A stretch of DNA of 64,000 nt, taken from assembly GCF_000245795.1 (NCBI RefSeq), contig NZ_JH601133.1:727909-791908 (forward strand), written 5' to 3'. Shown one piece after another: positions 39,053 to 47,849 of the stretch. Both the position numbers and the translations under genes were made by a program. Position 1 is the first letter of the stretch; each line of letters begins with the position of its first letter. Origin of the DNA: Facklamia languida CCUG 37842 (GTDB taxonomy: Bacteria; Bacillota; Bacilli; Lactobacillales; Aerococcaceae). Below the pieces are notes generated by a model that had not been told where the DNA came from, searched no databases, and was given only the letters and a program-made list of their open reading frames with translations.

Positions 39053-39081
39053 TTGTGAAGCAAACGTTTTCATGGTATGAT
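39053..39081 (+). promoter_or_regulatory. Trehalose operon promoter with overlapping cre site
   Basis: TTGTGA (-35, 39053-39058), a 17-base spacer and TATGAT (-10, 39076-39081, extended by TGG). The spacer contains AGCAAACGTTTTCA (39059-39072), a catabolite-responsive element for CcpA with one departure from TGNAANCGNNNNCA. Glucose-grown cells should therefore repress the operon. Confidence 0.7.
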
Positions 39082-39115
39082 CAAACTATCTTCAAGATAT
39101 AAAGGAGGAAGACAT

Positions 39116-40630
39116 ATGGCAAACTTTCAAGAAGATGCAAAAAAATTGCACGAACTCATTGGGGGCGATGAAAATATCCAGGCAGTGACTCACTGTGCGA
39201 CCCGGATGCGCTTTGCCCTTAAAGATCCAGCTCGAGCAGCTGTGAAGGAAATCGAAGCCCTGCCATCCGTTAAGGGGACCTTTACCCAAGCGGGGCAATT
39301 TCAGGTAATTATCGGTAACAAGGTGGCAGATTTCTACCAAGAATTTGCTAAACATACTCAGATTCAGGCTTCAAGCAAGGAAGACGTGAAGACGGCAGCT
39401 GAGAGTAACCAGGTCTGGTGGCAGAAGCTGATGACCTTCTTAGCGGAAGTCTTTGCACCGATTATTCCAGCGATCATTGTCGGTGGTTTGATTTTAGGTT
39501 TCCGGAACATTCTCGAAGGGGTTGGCTTCCAAGGCCTCGGCCAAAAGGTAGTGGATGGCGTCCTACAGACCAATGCCGATGGAACACCTATCTGGAATAC
39601 GATTACCGATGTTTCTCAATTCTGGTCAGGGGTGAACGCCTTCTTGTGGTTACCTGCGGAAGCGATCTTCCACTTCCTACCAGTTGGAATTACCTGGTCC
39701 GTCACTCGTAAGATGGGGACCACTCAGATCCTAGGGATTATCCTAGGGATTACCTTAGTATCGGGCCAACTCTTGAATGCCTATGAGGCTGCTGATGCAA
39801 TCAGTCAAGGGACCGTTCCTCAGTGGGACTTTGGCTTCTTCAAGCTCGACATGATTGGGTACCAAGCCCAAGTTCTACCTGCGATGTTTGCAGGGATTAC
39901 CCTGGCTTGGCTGGAGAAATTCTGGCGTAAACACATCCCTGAATACCTCTCAATGATTCTTGTGCCCTTCCTAGCCCTCTTACCAGCGGTTATCCTAGCC
40001 CATACCATTCTTGGACCTGTAGGTTGGTGGATTGGGGACTGGATTGCTAAGGGCGTAACATGGGGCTTAACCGGTCCATTGAAGGCCATCTTTGGCTTCT
40101 TATTTGGTGCTTTATATGCACCGCTAGTCATCACAGGGCTTCACCATATGACCAATGCGATCGATGCCCAATTGATTGCTTCCAATGGTGGAACTGTGCT
40201 TTGGCCAATGATTGCCCTATCAAATATTGCTCAAGGGTCTGCTGTTCTGGCTTATTGGTGGATGACCCGTCAGAATGAAGAAGAGAACCAGATTACCGTT
40301 CCTTCGTATATCTCAGCCTATCTCGGTGTAACGGAGCCTGCCATGTTCGGGGTAACCTTGAAGTATGTCTTCCCATTCATTGCCGCGATGACAGGTTCAG
40401 GTATTGCGGGACTGATTTCAACCATGACGGGTGTCACAGCCAATTCGATCGGGGTTGGGGGTCTTCCTGGCTTCCTCGTGATCCAACAACCTTCCATGCT
40501 CTGGTTTATCATCGCCATGCTCGTTGCGATTGTCGTACCTTTTGGATTAACCCTCTTATTTAAGAAGATCAACTTCTTAACAGATGCCGGCTTAGACTTT
40601 GACCTGCCATTCTTTAACCAGAACAAATAG
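39116..40630 (+). CDS. treP: Trehalose-specific PTS enzyme IIBC
   Basis: A 504-residue transporter that imports trehalose and phosphorylates it to trehalose-6-phosphate. The IIB domain comes first (about residues 1-85), with the phosphorylated Cys27 in THCATRMRF; the IIC domain follows, with about ten hydrophobic segments and GLHHMTNAIDAQLI. There is no IIA domain, so it borrows a glucose-type IIA from elsewhere. I start at 39116, which has AAAGGAGGA, not the earlier in-frame ATG at 39077, which lies inside the promoter. treC follows after 10 bases. The trehalose assignment rests on the treC partner. Confidence 0.9.
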   Translation: MANFQEDAKKLHELIGGDENIQAVTHCATRMRFALKDPARAAVKEIEALPSVKGTFTQAGQFQVIIGNKVADFYQEFAKHTQIQASSKEDVKTAAESNQVWWQKLMTFLAEVFAPIIPAIIVGGLILGFRNILEGVGFQGLGQKVVDGVLQTNADGTPIWNTITDVSQFWSGVNAFLWLPAEAIFHFLPVGITWSVTRKMGTTQILGIILGITLVSGQLLNAYEAADAISQGTVPQWDFGFFKLDMIGYQAQVLPAMFAGITLAWLEKFWRKHIPEYLSMILVPFLALLPAVILAHTILGPVGWWIGDWIAKGVTWGLTGPLKAIFGFLFGALYAPLVITGLHHMTNAIDAQLIASNGGTVLWPMIALSNIAQGSAVLAYWWMTRQNEEENQITVPSYISAYLGVTEPAMFGVTLKYVFPFIAAMTGSGIAGLISTMTGVTANSIGVGGLPGFLVIQQPSMLWFIIAMLVAIVVPFGLTLLFKKINFLTDAGLDFDLPFFNQNK

Positions 40631-40640
40631 GAGGCTCAGT

Positions 40641-42314
40641 ATGAATTTAGGCCAACGTGTAATCTATCAGATCTATCCTCGATCTTTCCAAGATAGTAAT
40701 GGCGATGGATTTGGAGATTTACAAGGGGTCATCCAGCGACTGGATTACCTAGCCGATTTAGGTGTGGATATGATCTGGCTCAGCCCTTTTTACCCTTCGC
40801 CTCAGAATGATAATGGTTATGATGTTCAAGACTACTGCGCAGTCGATCCGAAATTTGGGACCATGGTGGATTTTGACCAATTGGTTACGCAAGCCAAGGA
40901 ACGTGGGATGGAGATCATGCTCGACATGGTCTTCAACCACACTTCGACCGAACATGAATGGTTCCAGAAGGCCCTGGCAGGAGATCCTTATTATCAAGAC
41001 TATTATTATCTACGTCCCTTGAAGGCCGATGGGTCTCTACCGACCAATTGGCATTCCAAATTTGGTGGACCTGCCTGGGAACGATTTGGTCAAACAGACC
41101 AATATTACCTGCACCTCTATGATCGTACGCAAGCAGATTTGAATTGGCATAACCCACAGGTGCGCCAGGAAATCTACCGGATTATTAATTTCTGGCTCGA
41201 TAAGGGAGTCAAGGGTTTTCGCTTTGATGTCTTGAATGTGATCGGCAAGCCAACTGACCTAGTCGATAGTCAGATACCTGGTTCGCTGGAGGAACGGGCC
41301 CTTTATACCGACCAACCGATTGTGCATGAGTGGATTAAGGAGATGAACCAAGCCACCTTTGCTAAGGACCCGACCTTTATTACAGTTGGCGAGATGTCTT
41401 CCACTTCTGTACCAGCTGGGGTTCAATATACCAATCCTCAAGAACAAGAGTTATCGATGATCTTCTCTTTCCACCATTTGAAGGTGGACTATGCAGAGGG
41501 TGAGAAATGGTCCAATCCACCGGTCGACTTCCTCAAATTCAAACGGATTATTGATGAATGGCAAGTCGGCATGACTCAAGGTTGGAACGCCCTTTTCTTG
41601 AATAATCATGACCAACCCCGAGCAACCAGTCGTTTCGGTAACCCTGACCAATACCCTTATGAGACAGCGACTTTACTAGCCACCACCATCCAGTTTCTAA
41701 GAGGAACGCCCTATCTTTATCAAGGCGAAGAGATTGGGATGACCAATCCTAATTTCACCTCGATTCATGACTATCAGGATGTGGAGACCAAGAATTACTA
41801 TCAATTAATGCTGGCGGATGGGCTGTCTGAAGAAGAAGCCTTGGCTATTATCCAAGCCAAGTCGCGGGATAATTCGCGGACCCCTATGCAGTGGAATGAC
41901 CAAGCCCATGCAGGCTTTACCCAAGGTCAGCCCTGGATTGCAGTGGCCAGCAATTATCCACAGGTCAATGTGGCCAGAGAACGAGAAGAAGACCACATCT
42001 TCGCTTACTACCAGTCCTTAATCCGTCTTCGTAAGGCCTTACCCGTCATTCAAGAAGGAAGCTATCGGGGGCTCTTGCTCGACCATCCGTCCATCATGGC
42101 TTATGTGCGGGAATTAGAGACCGATCAAGGTCTTGACCAACTACTCGTACTAGGCCACTTTGGTGAAGGACGTCTTGAAGTAGACCTTCCTGAAGAATTT
42201 CAAGGGCGAAAAGCTGAGAAGCTTATCGGAAATGGGGCCTCACCAGCTACTTATCAAGGCCAGAACCAATTGATTTTGGACGCTTTTGAAACGGTTGTTT
42301 ATCGCTTTAGTTAA
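40641..42314 (+). CDS. treC: Alpha,alpha-phosphotrehalase (trehalose-6-phosphate hydrolase)
   Basis: A 557-residue GH13 enzyme that splits trehalose-6-phosphate into glucose and glucose-6-phosphate. It begins NLGQRVIYQIYPRSFQDSN. Conserved regions: DMVFNHTSTEHEWF (I), GFRFDVLNVIGK with the nucleophile (II), TVGEMSST with the acid/base Glu (III) and FLNNHDQPRATSRFG (IV). The VLNVIGK version of region II is typical of phosphotrehalases rather than oligo-1,6-glucosidases. AGGAGG precedes the ATG. No treR regulator gene is adjacent. Confidence 0.92.
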   Translation: MNLGQRVIYQIYPRSFQDSNGDGFGDLQGVIQRLDYLADLGVDMIWLSPFYPSPQNDNGYDVQDYCAVDPKFGTMVDFDQLVTQAKERGMEIMLDMVFNHTSTEHEWFQKALAGDPYYQDYYYLRPLKADGSLPTNWHSKFGGPAWERFGQTDQYYLHLYDRTQADLNWHNPQVRQEIYRIINFWLDKGVKGFRFDVLNVIGKPTDLVDSQIPGSLEERALYTDQPIVHEWIKEMNQATFAKDPTFITVGEMSSTSVPAGVQYTNPQEQELSMIFSFHHLKVDYAEGEKWSNPPVDFLKFKRIIDEWQVGMTQGWNALFLNNHDQPRATSRFGNPDQYPYETATLLATTIQFLRGTPYLYQGEEIGMTNPNFTSIHDYQDVETKNYYQLMLADGLSEEEALAIIQAKSRDNSRTPMQWNDQAHAGFTQGQPWIAVASNYPQVNVAREREEDHIFAYYQSLIRLRKALPVIQEGSYRGLLLDHPSIMAYVRELETDQGLDQLLVLGHFGEGRLEVDLPEEFQGRKAEKLIGNGASPATYQGQNQLILDAFETVVYRFS

Positions 42315-42315
42315 T

Positions 42316-42516
42316 TTAATCAGATGATCCTCTGCCCTTCTCGACTGCCCAAATCATTTGAGAAGAATTCCAAATTTGAAACCATCCTACATCGAATGTT
42401 TGATGTAAAATAGGACCAACCACTTGTTCTCCTTGATAGTTTTTCAGTGGTCCTTTAAGAGTGGGATCCAGCTGCAAAAGTATACCTCTTGCATCAAGCT
42501 TCCTACCATTAAACAT
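42316..42516 (-). CDS. Orphan short reading frame, possible gene fragment
   Basis: A 66-residue minus-strand frame (NGRKLDARGILLQLDPTLKG near the start, VGWFQIWNSSQMIWAVEKG near the end). The composition, with spaced Trp and hydrophobic residues, looks like real protein rather than chance, but I do not recognise it. There is no ribosome binding site at its ATG and no promoter I trust. It may be the tail of a decayed gene. The rest of 42315-42637 holds only the promoter of the next gene (extended -10 TGGTATAAT, TATAAT at 42614-42619). Confidence 0.25.
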   Translation of the reverse strand: MFNGRKLDARGILLQLDPTLKGPLKNYQGEQVVGPILHQTFDVGWFQIWNSSQMIWAVEKGRGSSD

Positions 42517-42637
42517 TCGGTGTTTTTTGCTTTATTTTAAGGGAATTTTATTAGCGAGACTTTTGAGGGTTAATATCTGATAATCAAAGTATGAACACAC
42601 CTATGGTCTGTGGTATAATAAAAGTTACTTTAAGGGG

Positions 42638-43843
42638 GTGGACAGGATTAGCAAACGATTATTCTTATTGTCTTTATTCTTCTTGACTTTAACGGCATGT
42701 AGTAGTGAACCGATGATTCAGTTGAGTAAAGAAAATCAAGCAAAATTACAAGAGAAAATGACCAGTCGTGAAGGGGATTCCCTATCAGAATCACCCCAGG
42801 AAACCACTGTAGAGTCTCCTAGTTTGATTGACCCAACTACTTGGACCTCAGCAGACCAGGCCGCGGTCTATGATTTACAAGACTTCATCCCTTATCGCGC
42901 TAACCAGTTAAAGATCGACCAATCTGGGACCAAAGAATACGTGGAATACTTAGATGACAGCCAGAAGACCCTGCAGGTCCGTCAGCTTCAAGGGGACCAG
43001 GTGACCAACCAACTCTACCGCTGGAATGACCAGTCTATTGAGCATTATGGTCAAGTGGTTCCAGAAGTGCCCTTAACGAATTATCTAAAGGAAGCCTTGG
43101 AGGGAAACCAACTAGACCAGGCTGAGGTGATCTTGCAGGCCCCCTTACAAGAGGGTCAAACTTGGCAAAGAACCGCCAACCAGCAAAGTAAAATCGTGGC
43201 CCTCTATGACCAGATTCACATTGCGGGCCAAGACTACCAACATGCAATTGAAGTGGTCACCCAAGAAGAAGGGGGAGATTTACATGAAGTCTATGTGGCC
43301 CAGCTGGGCTGCGTGGCTGCTTGGCAGGAGGCTGCTAATCCTATTCGCCTATTAAAATCCGTCAAAGATGATGTGATGTTTGTTTATCAAGCTCCAACAT
43401 ACATCCCCAAGGCCTCTGGCCCTACGACTGGACCGATGCTGGAGTCTGAGAGGGTCGCCAGAACTTGGCAGACCAATGATGGCCTGGCTCAATCCTTTCA
43501 ACGGCTCTTCCAAGACCAAGCTTGGATCGGTCCAGATATCCAAGTCCTGGATGTCTCATTAAACCAACAAGGCATTGCCACTGTGAGTTTTAGTCCCGGT
43601 GTGGTCGCCAGCTTTAGCCAGCATCCCGCTGGAGAATATGCGGTGATTGCGGCCATTGTCCAGAATGTGGCAGACCATTTCAAGGTTCAACAAGTCCAAG
43701 TCCTGGTTCAAGGAAATTGGATGTTAACCACCACCTTCCCTGCACCACCTGCTTCAACCTATCAGGTCGACCCGAATTGGCTTCAGGCGAGTGAGCAAGC
43801 TGAAGCTGCTGTAATGACAGAAGAATTGATACTGGGTCCTTAA
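42638..43843 (+). CDS. Lipoprotein with GerMN-like C-terminal domain
   Basis: About 400 residues. A lipoprotein signal (RLFLLSLFFLTLTACSSEP, lipidated Cys about residue 21) anchors it outside the membrane. A Ser/Thr/Glu-rich spacer follows. The C-terminal region (about 270-370, with DGLAQSFQRLFQDQAWIGPD and EYAVIAAIVQNVADHF) resembles a GerMN domain, found in spore-germination GerM and in non-sporulating cell-envelope lipoproteins. The start is unusual. The annotated GTG lies inside the AGGGGGTGG ribosome binding site; an in-frame ATT at 42647 is spaced correctly and would give a normal signal peptide. Function unknown; likely envelope-associated. Confidence 0.7.
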   Translation: MDRISKRLFLLSLFFLTLTACSSEPMIQLSKENQAKLQEKMTSREGDSLSESPQETTVESPSLIDPTTWTSADQAAVYDLQDFIPYRANQLKIDQSGTKEYVEYLDDSQKTLQVRQLQGDQVTNQLYRWNDQSIEHYGQVVPEVPLTNYLKEALEGNQLDQAEVILQAPLQEGQTWQRTANQQSKIVALYDQIHIAGQDYQHAIEVVTQEEGGDLHEVYVAQLGCVAAWQEAANPIRLLKSVKDDVMFVYQAPTYIPKASGPTTGPMLESERVARTWQTNDGLAQSFQRLFQDQAWIGPDIQVLDVSLNQQGIATVSFSPGVVASFSQHPAGEYAVIAAIVQNVADHFKVQQVQVLVQGNWMLTTTFPAPPASTYQVDPNWLQASEQAEAAVMTEELILGP

Positions 43844-43850
43844 GTCTGGC

Positions 43851-43955
43851 TTGCGGATTGGGTGAGGTTTTGCTACAATAACCAAAGCAATTATAAAAGC
43901 AGTCAAAGTGCTTACGAATCGATCCAACCGGGTTCTTCGTCGAGCACTTTTTTAT
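43851..43955 (+). promoter_or_regulatory. mnmE promoter and leader with internal terminator
   Basis: TTGCGG (43851-43856), a 17-base spacer and TACAAT (43874-43879) form a promoter. About 25 bases later a hairpin AAGTGCT/AGCACTT with inner ACGAA/TTCGT pairing (43906-43949) is followed by TTTTTTAT. Any mnmE transcript from this promoter must cross it, so it may be an attenuator; it would also end the upstream lipoprotein transcript. Confidence 0.6.
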
Positions 43956-43979
43956 ATGAAAGAGAAAGGAGCGTTTCTA

Positions 43980-45356
43980 ATGTACATTTCGGATACCATT
44001 GCGGCGATTTCGACTGCCTTGGGTGAAGGCGCGATTGGCATTGTTCGGATGAGTGGGCCCGAAGCGATTGATTGGGTCAGCCAAGTCTTTAAGGGCAAGG
44101 ACTTGAATCAAGTAGCTTCCCACACCATTCATTATGGGCATCTCTGTAATCAAGAAGGCCAAGTGATTGATGAAGTCATGGTGACAATCTTAAGAGGGCC
44201 TAAGACCTATACGCGAGAAGATATTGTCGAGATTAACTGTCATGGTGGCATGATGGCTGTTCAATCAATTCTCGATGTCTGTTTATCACTGGGTGCGCGT
44301 CTGGCCCAACCAGGAGAATTTACCAAGCGGGCCTTCTTGAACGGGCGGATTGATTTGTCACAAGCGGAAGCTCTAATGGATGTCATCCAGTCCAAGACGA
44401 GTCAGGCCATGGAAGCTTCAATGAACCAACTACAAGGCTCTCTCTCCACTAAGATCAGTGCTCTCCGGCAAGAGATGCTGGAGACCCTGGCCCAAGTTGA
44501 AGTAACGATTGACTATCCTGAATATGATGATGTCGATGACATGTCAAATGACCAATTGCGTCAGACTGCTTTGACTGTCAAAGAACAAGTCCAATCTATT
44601 TTACAAGAAGCTCAGGGAGGACGCTTGTTCCGAGAAGGAATTCAAACGGCCATCATTGGACGGCCCAATGTTGGCAAGTCAAGTCTGTTAAATCGTTTGA
44701 CAGGATCTGACAAAGCAATTGTTACCGAGATCGAGGGGACAACCCGAGACAGTATTGAAGAATATATTAATGTCAAAGGGGTCCCCCTGCATTTGATTGA
44801 TACAGCTGGGATCCGTGAGACGGATGAAGTGGTTGAGCAAATCGGTGTGACAAAGAGCCGACAAATCATGGCTAAGGCTGATTTGATTATTTTGGTTTTA
44901 AACCAAAGCGAACCCTTGACCGACACCGACAAAGAATTATTAGAATTGACAAAGGACCAAAAGCGTCTGATTGTCTTAAACAAAGAAGACTTACCCTGTC
45001 AAATGGACTTAGACCAACTGTCAAAGCTTGCGACAAAGGATGAATGGATTGTTTTGTCAATGGTTGCCGATCAAAATCTCCAGGCCCTAGAAGACCGGAT
45101 TGCGGATTTCTTCTACCAAGGTGGCCTTAATATGAAGGATGTTAATTACCTCTTGAACAGTCGACATACCCAACTCTTGAAACAAACTATTCAAGCCCTG
45201 GATGAAGTCATTCAAGCCAGTCAAGCAGGACTACCAGTTGACCTGATCCAGATTGATTACGTCAGGGCCTGGGACCTCCTGGGTGAAATTACTGGAGAAA
45301 GTGTTCAAGATGAACTCTTGGACAAATTGTTTAGCCAATTCTGCTTAGGAAAATAG
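43980..45356 (+). CDS. mnmE: tRNA modification GTPase MnmE
   Basis: A 458-residue GTPase that, with MnmG, installs the carboxymethylaminomethyl (or aminomethyl) group on U34 of certain tRNAs. The N-terminal folate-binding domain starts YISDTIAAISTALGEGAIGI; the G domain has GRPNVGKSSLLNRL (G1), EGTTRDSIEE (G2), DTAGIRE (G3) and NKEDL (G4). The C-terminal end keeps the catalytic Cys motif FCLGK. I start at the ATG with AAAGGAG; the frame is open 24 codons further upstream through the leader terminator. Confidence 0.95.
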   Translation: MYISDTIAAISTALGEGAIGIVRMSGPEAIDWVSQVFKGKDLNQVASHTIHYGHLCNQEGQVIDEVMVTILRGPKTYTREDIVEINCHGGMMAVQSILDVCLSLGARLAQPGEFTKRAFLNGRIDLSQAEALMDVIQSKTSQAMEASMNQLQGSLSTKISALRQEMLETLAQVEVTIDYPEYDDVDDMSNDQLRQTALTVKEQVQSILQEAQGGRLFREGIQTAIIGRPNVGKSSLLNRLTGSDKAIVTEIEGTTRDSIEEYINVKGVPLHLIDTAGIRETDEVVEQIGVTKSRQIMAKADLIILVLNQSEPLTDTDKELLELTKDQKRLIVLNKEDLPCQMDLDQLSKLATKDEWIVLSMVADQNLQALEDRIADFFYQGGLNMKDVNYLLNSRHTQLLKQTIQALDEVIQASQAGLPVDLIQIDYVRAWDLLGEITGESVQDELLDKLFSQFCLGK

Positions 45357-45366
45357 GAGGCATAAG

Positions 45367-45864
45367 ATGTTACAACAATTATCAACCATCTGTTATCTGG
45401 ATAATGGTCATCAATTTCTCTTATTACACCGGAATAAAAAGGCTCATGATATCCACCAAGGTAAATGGGTCAGTGTCGGAGGCAAATTTGAAGCCGGTGA
45501 GAGCCCGATCGACTGTGCCAAGAGAGAAATCCTAGAAGAGACTGGGCTTCGGGCGATTACCCTGATTCCTCAAGGATTTATTTCCTTCCCCAACTTCACT
45601 CAGGATGGTCAGGACTGGTACTCCTTTGTCTACCGGGTGACGGAATTTGAAGGAGACTTGATTGAAGATTGTGATGAGGGGACCCTAGCTTGGGTAGACT
45701 ATGATCAAGTTCTAAAGCTACCGACCTGGGAAGGGGACTTGATCTACCTCAAGTGGCTATTCGATCATAAGCCCTTCTTCTGGGCCAAGTTTAGCTATGA
45801 TGCCGATGGTCGGTTGATGGATTACCAAGTGGACTTTATGCCAGAAAGGAGTGAGTCAATCTAA
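45367..45864 (+). CDS. NUDIX hydrolase, MutT-like
   Basis: A 165-residue pyrophosphohydrolase. The NUDIX box [20 protein letters not shown] (followed by TGL) fits GX5EX7REUXEEXGU, starting about residue 37. MutT/YmfB-type enzymes clean oxidised nucleotides such as 8-oxo-dGTP, but substrate cannot be read from sequence. It is inserted between mnmE (10 bases) and mnmG (one-base overlap, TAATG), which are usually adjacent, and is co-transcribed with them. Confidence 0.88.
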   Translation: MLQQLSTICYLDNGHQFLLLHRNKKAHDIHQGKWVSVGGKFEAGESPIDCAKREILEETGLRAITLIPQGFISFPNFTQDGQDWYSFVYRVTEFEGDLIEDCDEGTLAWVDYDQVLKLPTWEGDLIYLKWLFDHKPFFWAKFSYDADGRLMDYQVDFMPERSESI

Positions 45865-47777
45865 TGGAAAAATTTGAAGCAGGACAATATGATGTCATTG
45901 TCGTTGGAGCCGGCCATGCAGGCTGTGAAGCGGCCCTGGCCTCTGCCCGGTTGGGTTGTAAGACCTTGCTGGTGACGATCAGTTTGGAAATGGTTGCCTT
46001 CATGCCATGTAATCCTTCGATCGGTGGCCCCGCTAAGGGAGTGGTCGTCCGAGAAATTGATGCGCTCGGTGGTCAGATGGGCAAGAATATTGACCAGACC
46101 TATATTCAAATGCGGCTACTCAATACAGGTAAAGGCCCAGCCGTTCAAGCCTTAAGAGCGCAAGCCGATAAGGCTTCTTATTCCGTTCAAATGAAGGAGA
46201 CGCTAGAGAACCAAGTGGGCTTAGACCTGAAACAAGCCATGGTCGACCAACTCCTCATTGAAGATGGGGAGTGTCATGGTGTCATCACTTCAGCTGGTGC
46301 CATTTACCGGTCTAAGTCGGTCGTTCTAACCACTGGAACCTCATCAAGAGGTCGGATTATCATTGGAGAATTGAATTATGCTTCGGGGCCCAATAACACC
46401 CTACCTTCGGTCAAATTATCGCACCACCTTCAAGAATTAGGTTTAGACCTCGTTCGCTTCAAGACCGGAACGCCGCCACGGGTTCACCGCGATTCGGTGG
46501 ACTTTGACCAGACAGAGGAGCAACCAGGCGATCAAAAGCCAAACCACTTCTCTTACGAGACACCGGATGAGGACTACCTCCAAGATTCGATTTCTTGCTG
46601 GTTGACCCATACAAATGATGCCAGTCATGAAGTGATCCGGCAGAACCTTGACCGGTCGCCCATGTTCTCGGGTATGGTTGAAGGGGTTGGAGCCCGCTAC
46701 TGTCCTTCGATTGAAGATAAGATTGTTCGATTCTCAGATAAGCCCCGCCACCAAATCTTTATTGAACCAGAAGGACGTCACACCAAGGAGATGTACGTAC
46801 AAGGGCTGTCAACTTCCCTGCCAGAGGATGTCCAACTCCAGATTCTGCACCAAGTACCAGGTCTCAAGAGGGCTGAACTAATGCGACCCGGCTATGCCAT
46901 TGAATATGATGTCCTAGTGCCTCACCAGTTGACTCTCAGTTTAGAGGTCCGCCAGGTCCCCGGCCTCTTTACTGCCGGTCAAATGAATGGCACCTCAGGT
47001 TATGAAGAAGCCGCAGGTCAGGGGATTATAGCGGGGATTAATGCCGCTCATAAGGCTTTAGATAAGGAAGCCGTCATCATCCCCCGGTCACAAGCTTATA
47101 TTGGTGTGATGATTGATGACTTAGTTACCAAGGGGACGACGGAACCCTACCGGCTCCTGACTTCAAGAGCGGAGCACCGGCTGCTTTTACGCCATGATAA
47201 TGCGGACTTGCGCTTGAGTGAATTGGCTTATTCGATTGGTTTGCTGTCTGAAGACCGGTATCAGGCCTTTATAGCCAAACAGCAGGCAGTGGCTGATGAA
47301 TTAGACCGGTTAGCTAAGATTCGGTTAACAACGAAGACGCCAGGCCTTGCTGAATACTTCCAGCAAGTTCATTCCACCCCCCTCAAGGATGGGATTCTCG
47401 CTAGTGAACTTTTGAAGCGGCCTGAAATTACCTATGCCGGCTTGGCCAGCCTCCTCCCACTTCCCCCCCAGCCGATTTCCCGTCAAGTAGCCGAGCAAGT
47501 TGAGATTCAGATCAAGTATGAGGGCTATATTCGCAAGGCCCTCCATAAGATTGACAAAGTCAAAGCCATGGAATCTAAGAAAATACCGGAAGATATTGAT
47601 TATGATGCTGTCGATAGTTTAGCCACCGAAGCACGTGAACGGCTGAAATTGATCCAACCGGAAAATATTGGTCAAGCCAGCCGGATATCGGGTGTGAACC
47701 CCGCTGACATCGCCATCCTGTCCATCTATATCCAACAAGGTAAGATTGCGCGTGTTTCGGACCGGGTGAAACCGTAA
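45864..47777 (+). CDS. mnmG: tRNA uridine modification enzyme MnmG (GidA)
   Basis: A 637-residue FAD- and NADH-dependent partner of MnmE. The FAD-binding dinucleotide motif is [20 protein letters not shown]; further signatures are [28 protein letters not shown]-type residues ([11 protein letters not shown]) and [20 protein letters not shown]. The C-terminal MnmE-contact region has [10 protein letters not shown] and [20 protein letters not shown]. It ends at a perfect palindromic terminator. Confidence 0.96.
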   Translation: MEKFEAGQYDVIVVGAGHAGCEAALASARLGCKTLLVTISLEMVAFMPCNPSIGGPAKGVVVREIDALGGQMGKNIDQTYIQMRLLNTGKGPAVQALRAQADKASYSVQMKETLENQVGLDLKQAMVDQLLIEDGECHGVITSAGAIYRSKSVVLTTGTSSRGRIIIGELNYASGPNNTLPSVKLSHHLQELGLDLVRFKTGTPPRVHRDSVDFDQTEEQPGDQKPNHFSYETPDEDYLQDSISCWLTHTNDASHEVIRQNLDRSPMFSGMVEGVGARYCPSIEDKIVRFSDKPRHQIFIEPEGRHTKEMYVQGLSTSLPEDVQLQILHQVPGLKRAELMRPGYAIEYDVLVPHQLTLSLEVRQVPGLFTAGQMNGTSGYEEAAGQGIIAGINAAHKALDKEAVIIPRSQAYIGVMIDDLVTKGTTEPYRLLTSRAEHRLLLRHDNADLRLSELAYSIGLLSEDRYQAFIAKQQAVADELDRLAKIRLTTKTPGLAEYFQQVHSTPLKDGILASELLKRPEITYAGLASLLPLPPQPISRQVAEQVEIQIKYEGYIRKALHKIDKVKAMESKKIPEDIDYDAVDSLATEARERLKLIQPENIGQASRISGVNPADIAILSIYIQQGKIARVSDRVKP

Positions 47778-47798
47778 AAAGAGCCGGATGACAAATAA

Positions 47799-47832
47799 AA
47801 AAAGGATTTGACAAGCTTGTCAAATCCTTTTT
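47799..47832. terminator. Bidirectional terminator between mnmG and the Mga-like gene
   Basis: A 34-base perfect palindrome, AAAAAGGATTTGACAAG and its complement, giving U tails on both strands. The inner AGCTTGTCAAATCCT recurs 23 bases on (47837-47851), running into the stop of the Mga-like gene. Confidence 0.93.
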
Positions 47833-47849
47833 GTTTAGCTTGTCAAATC

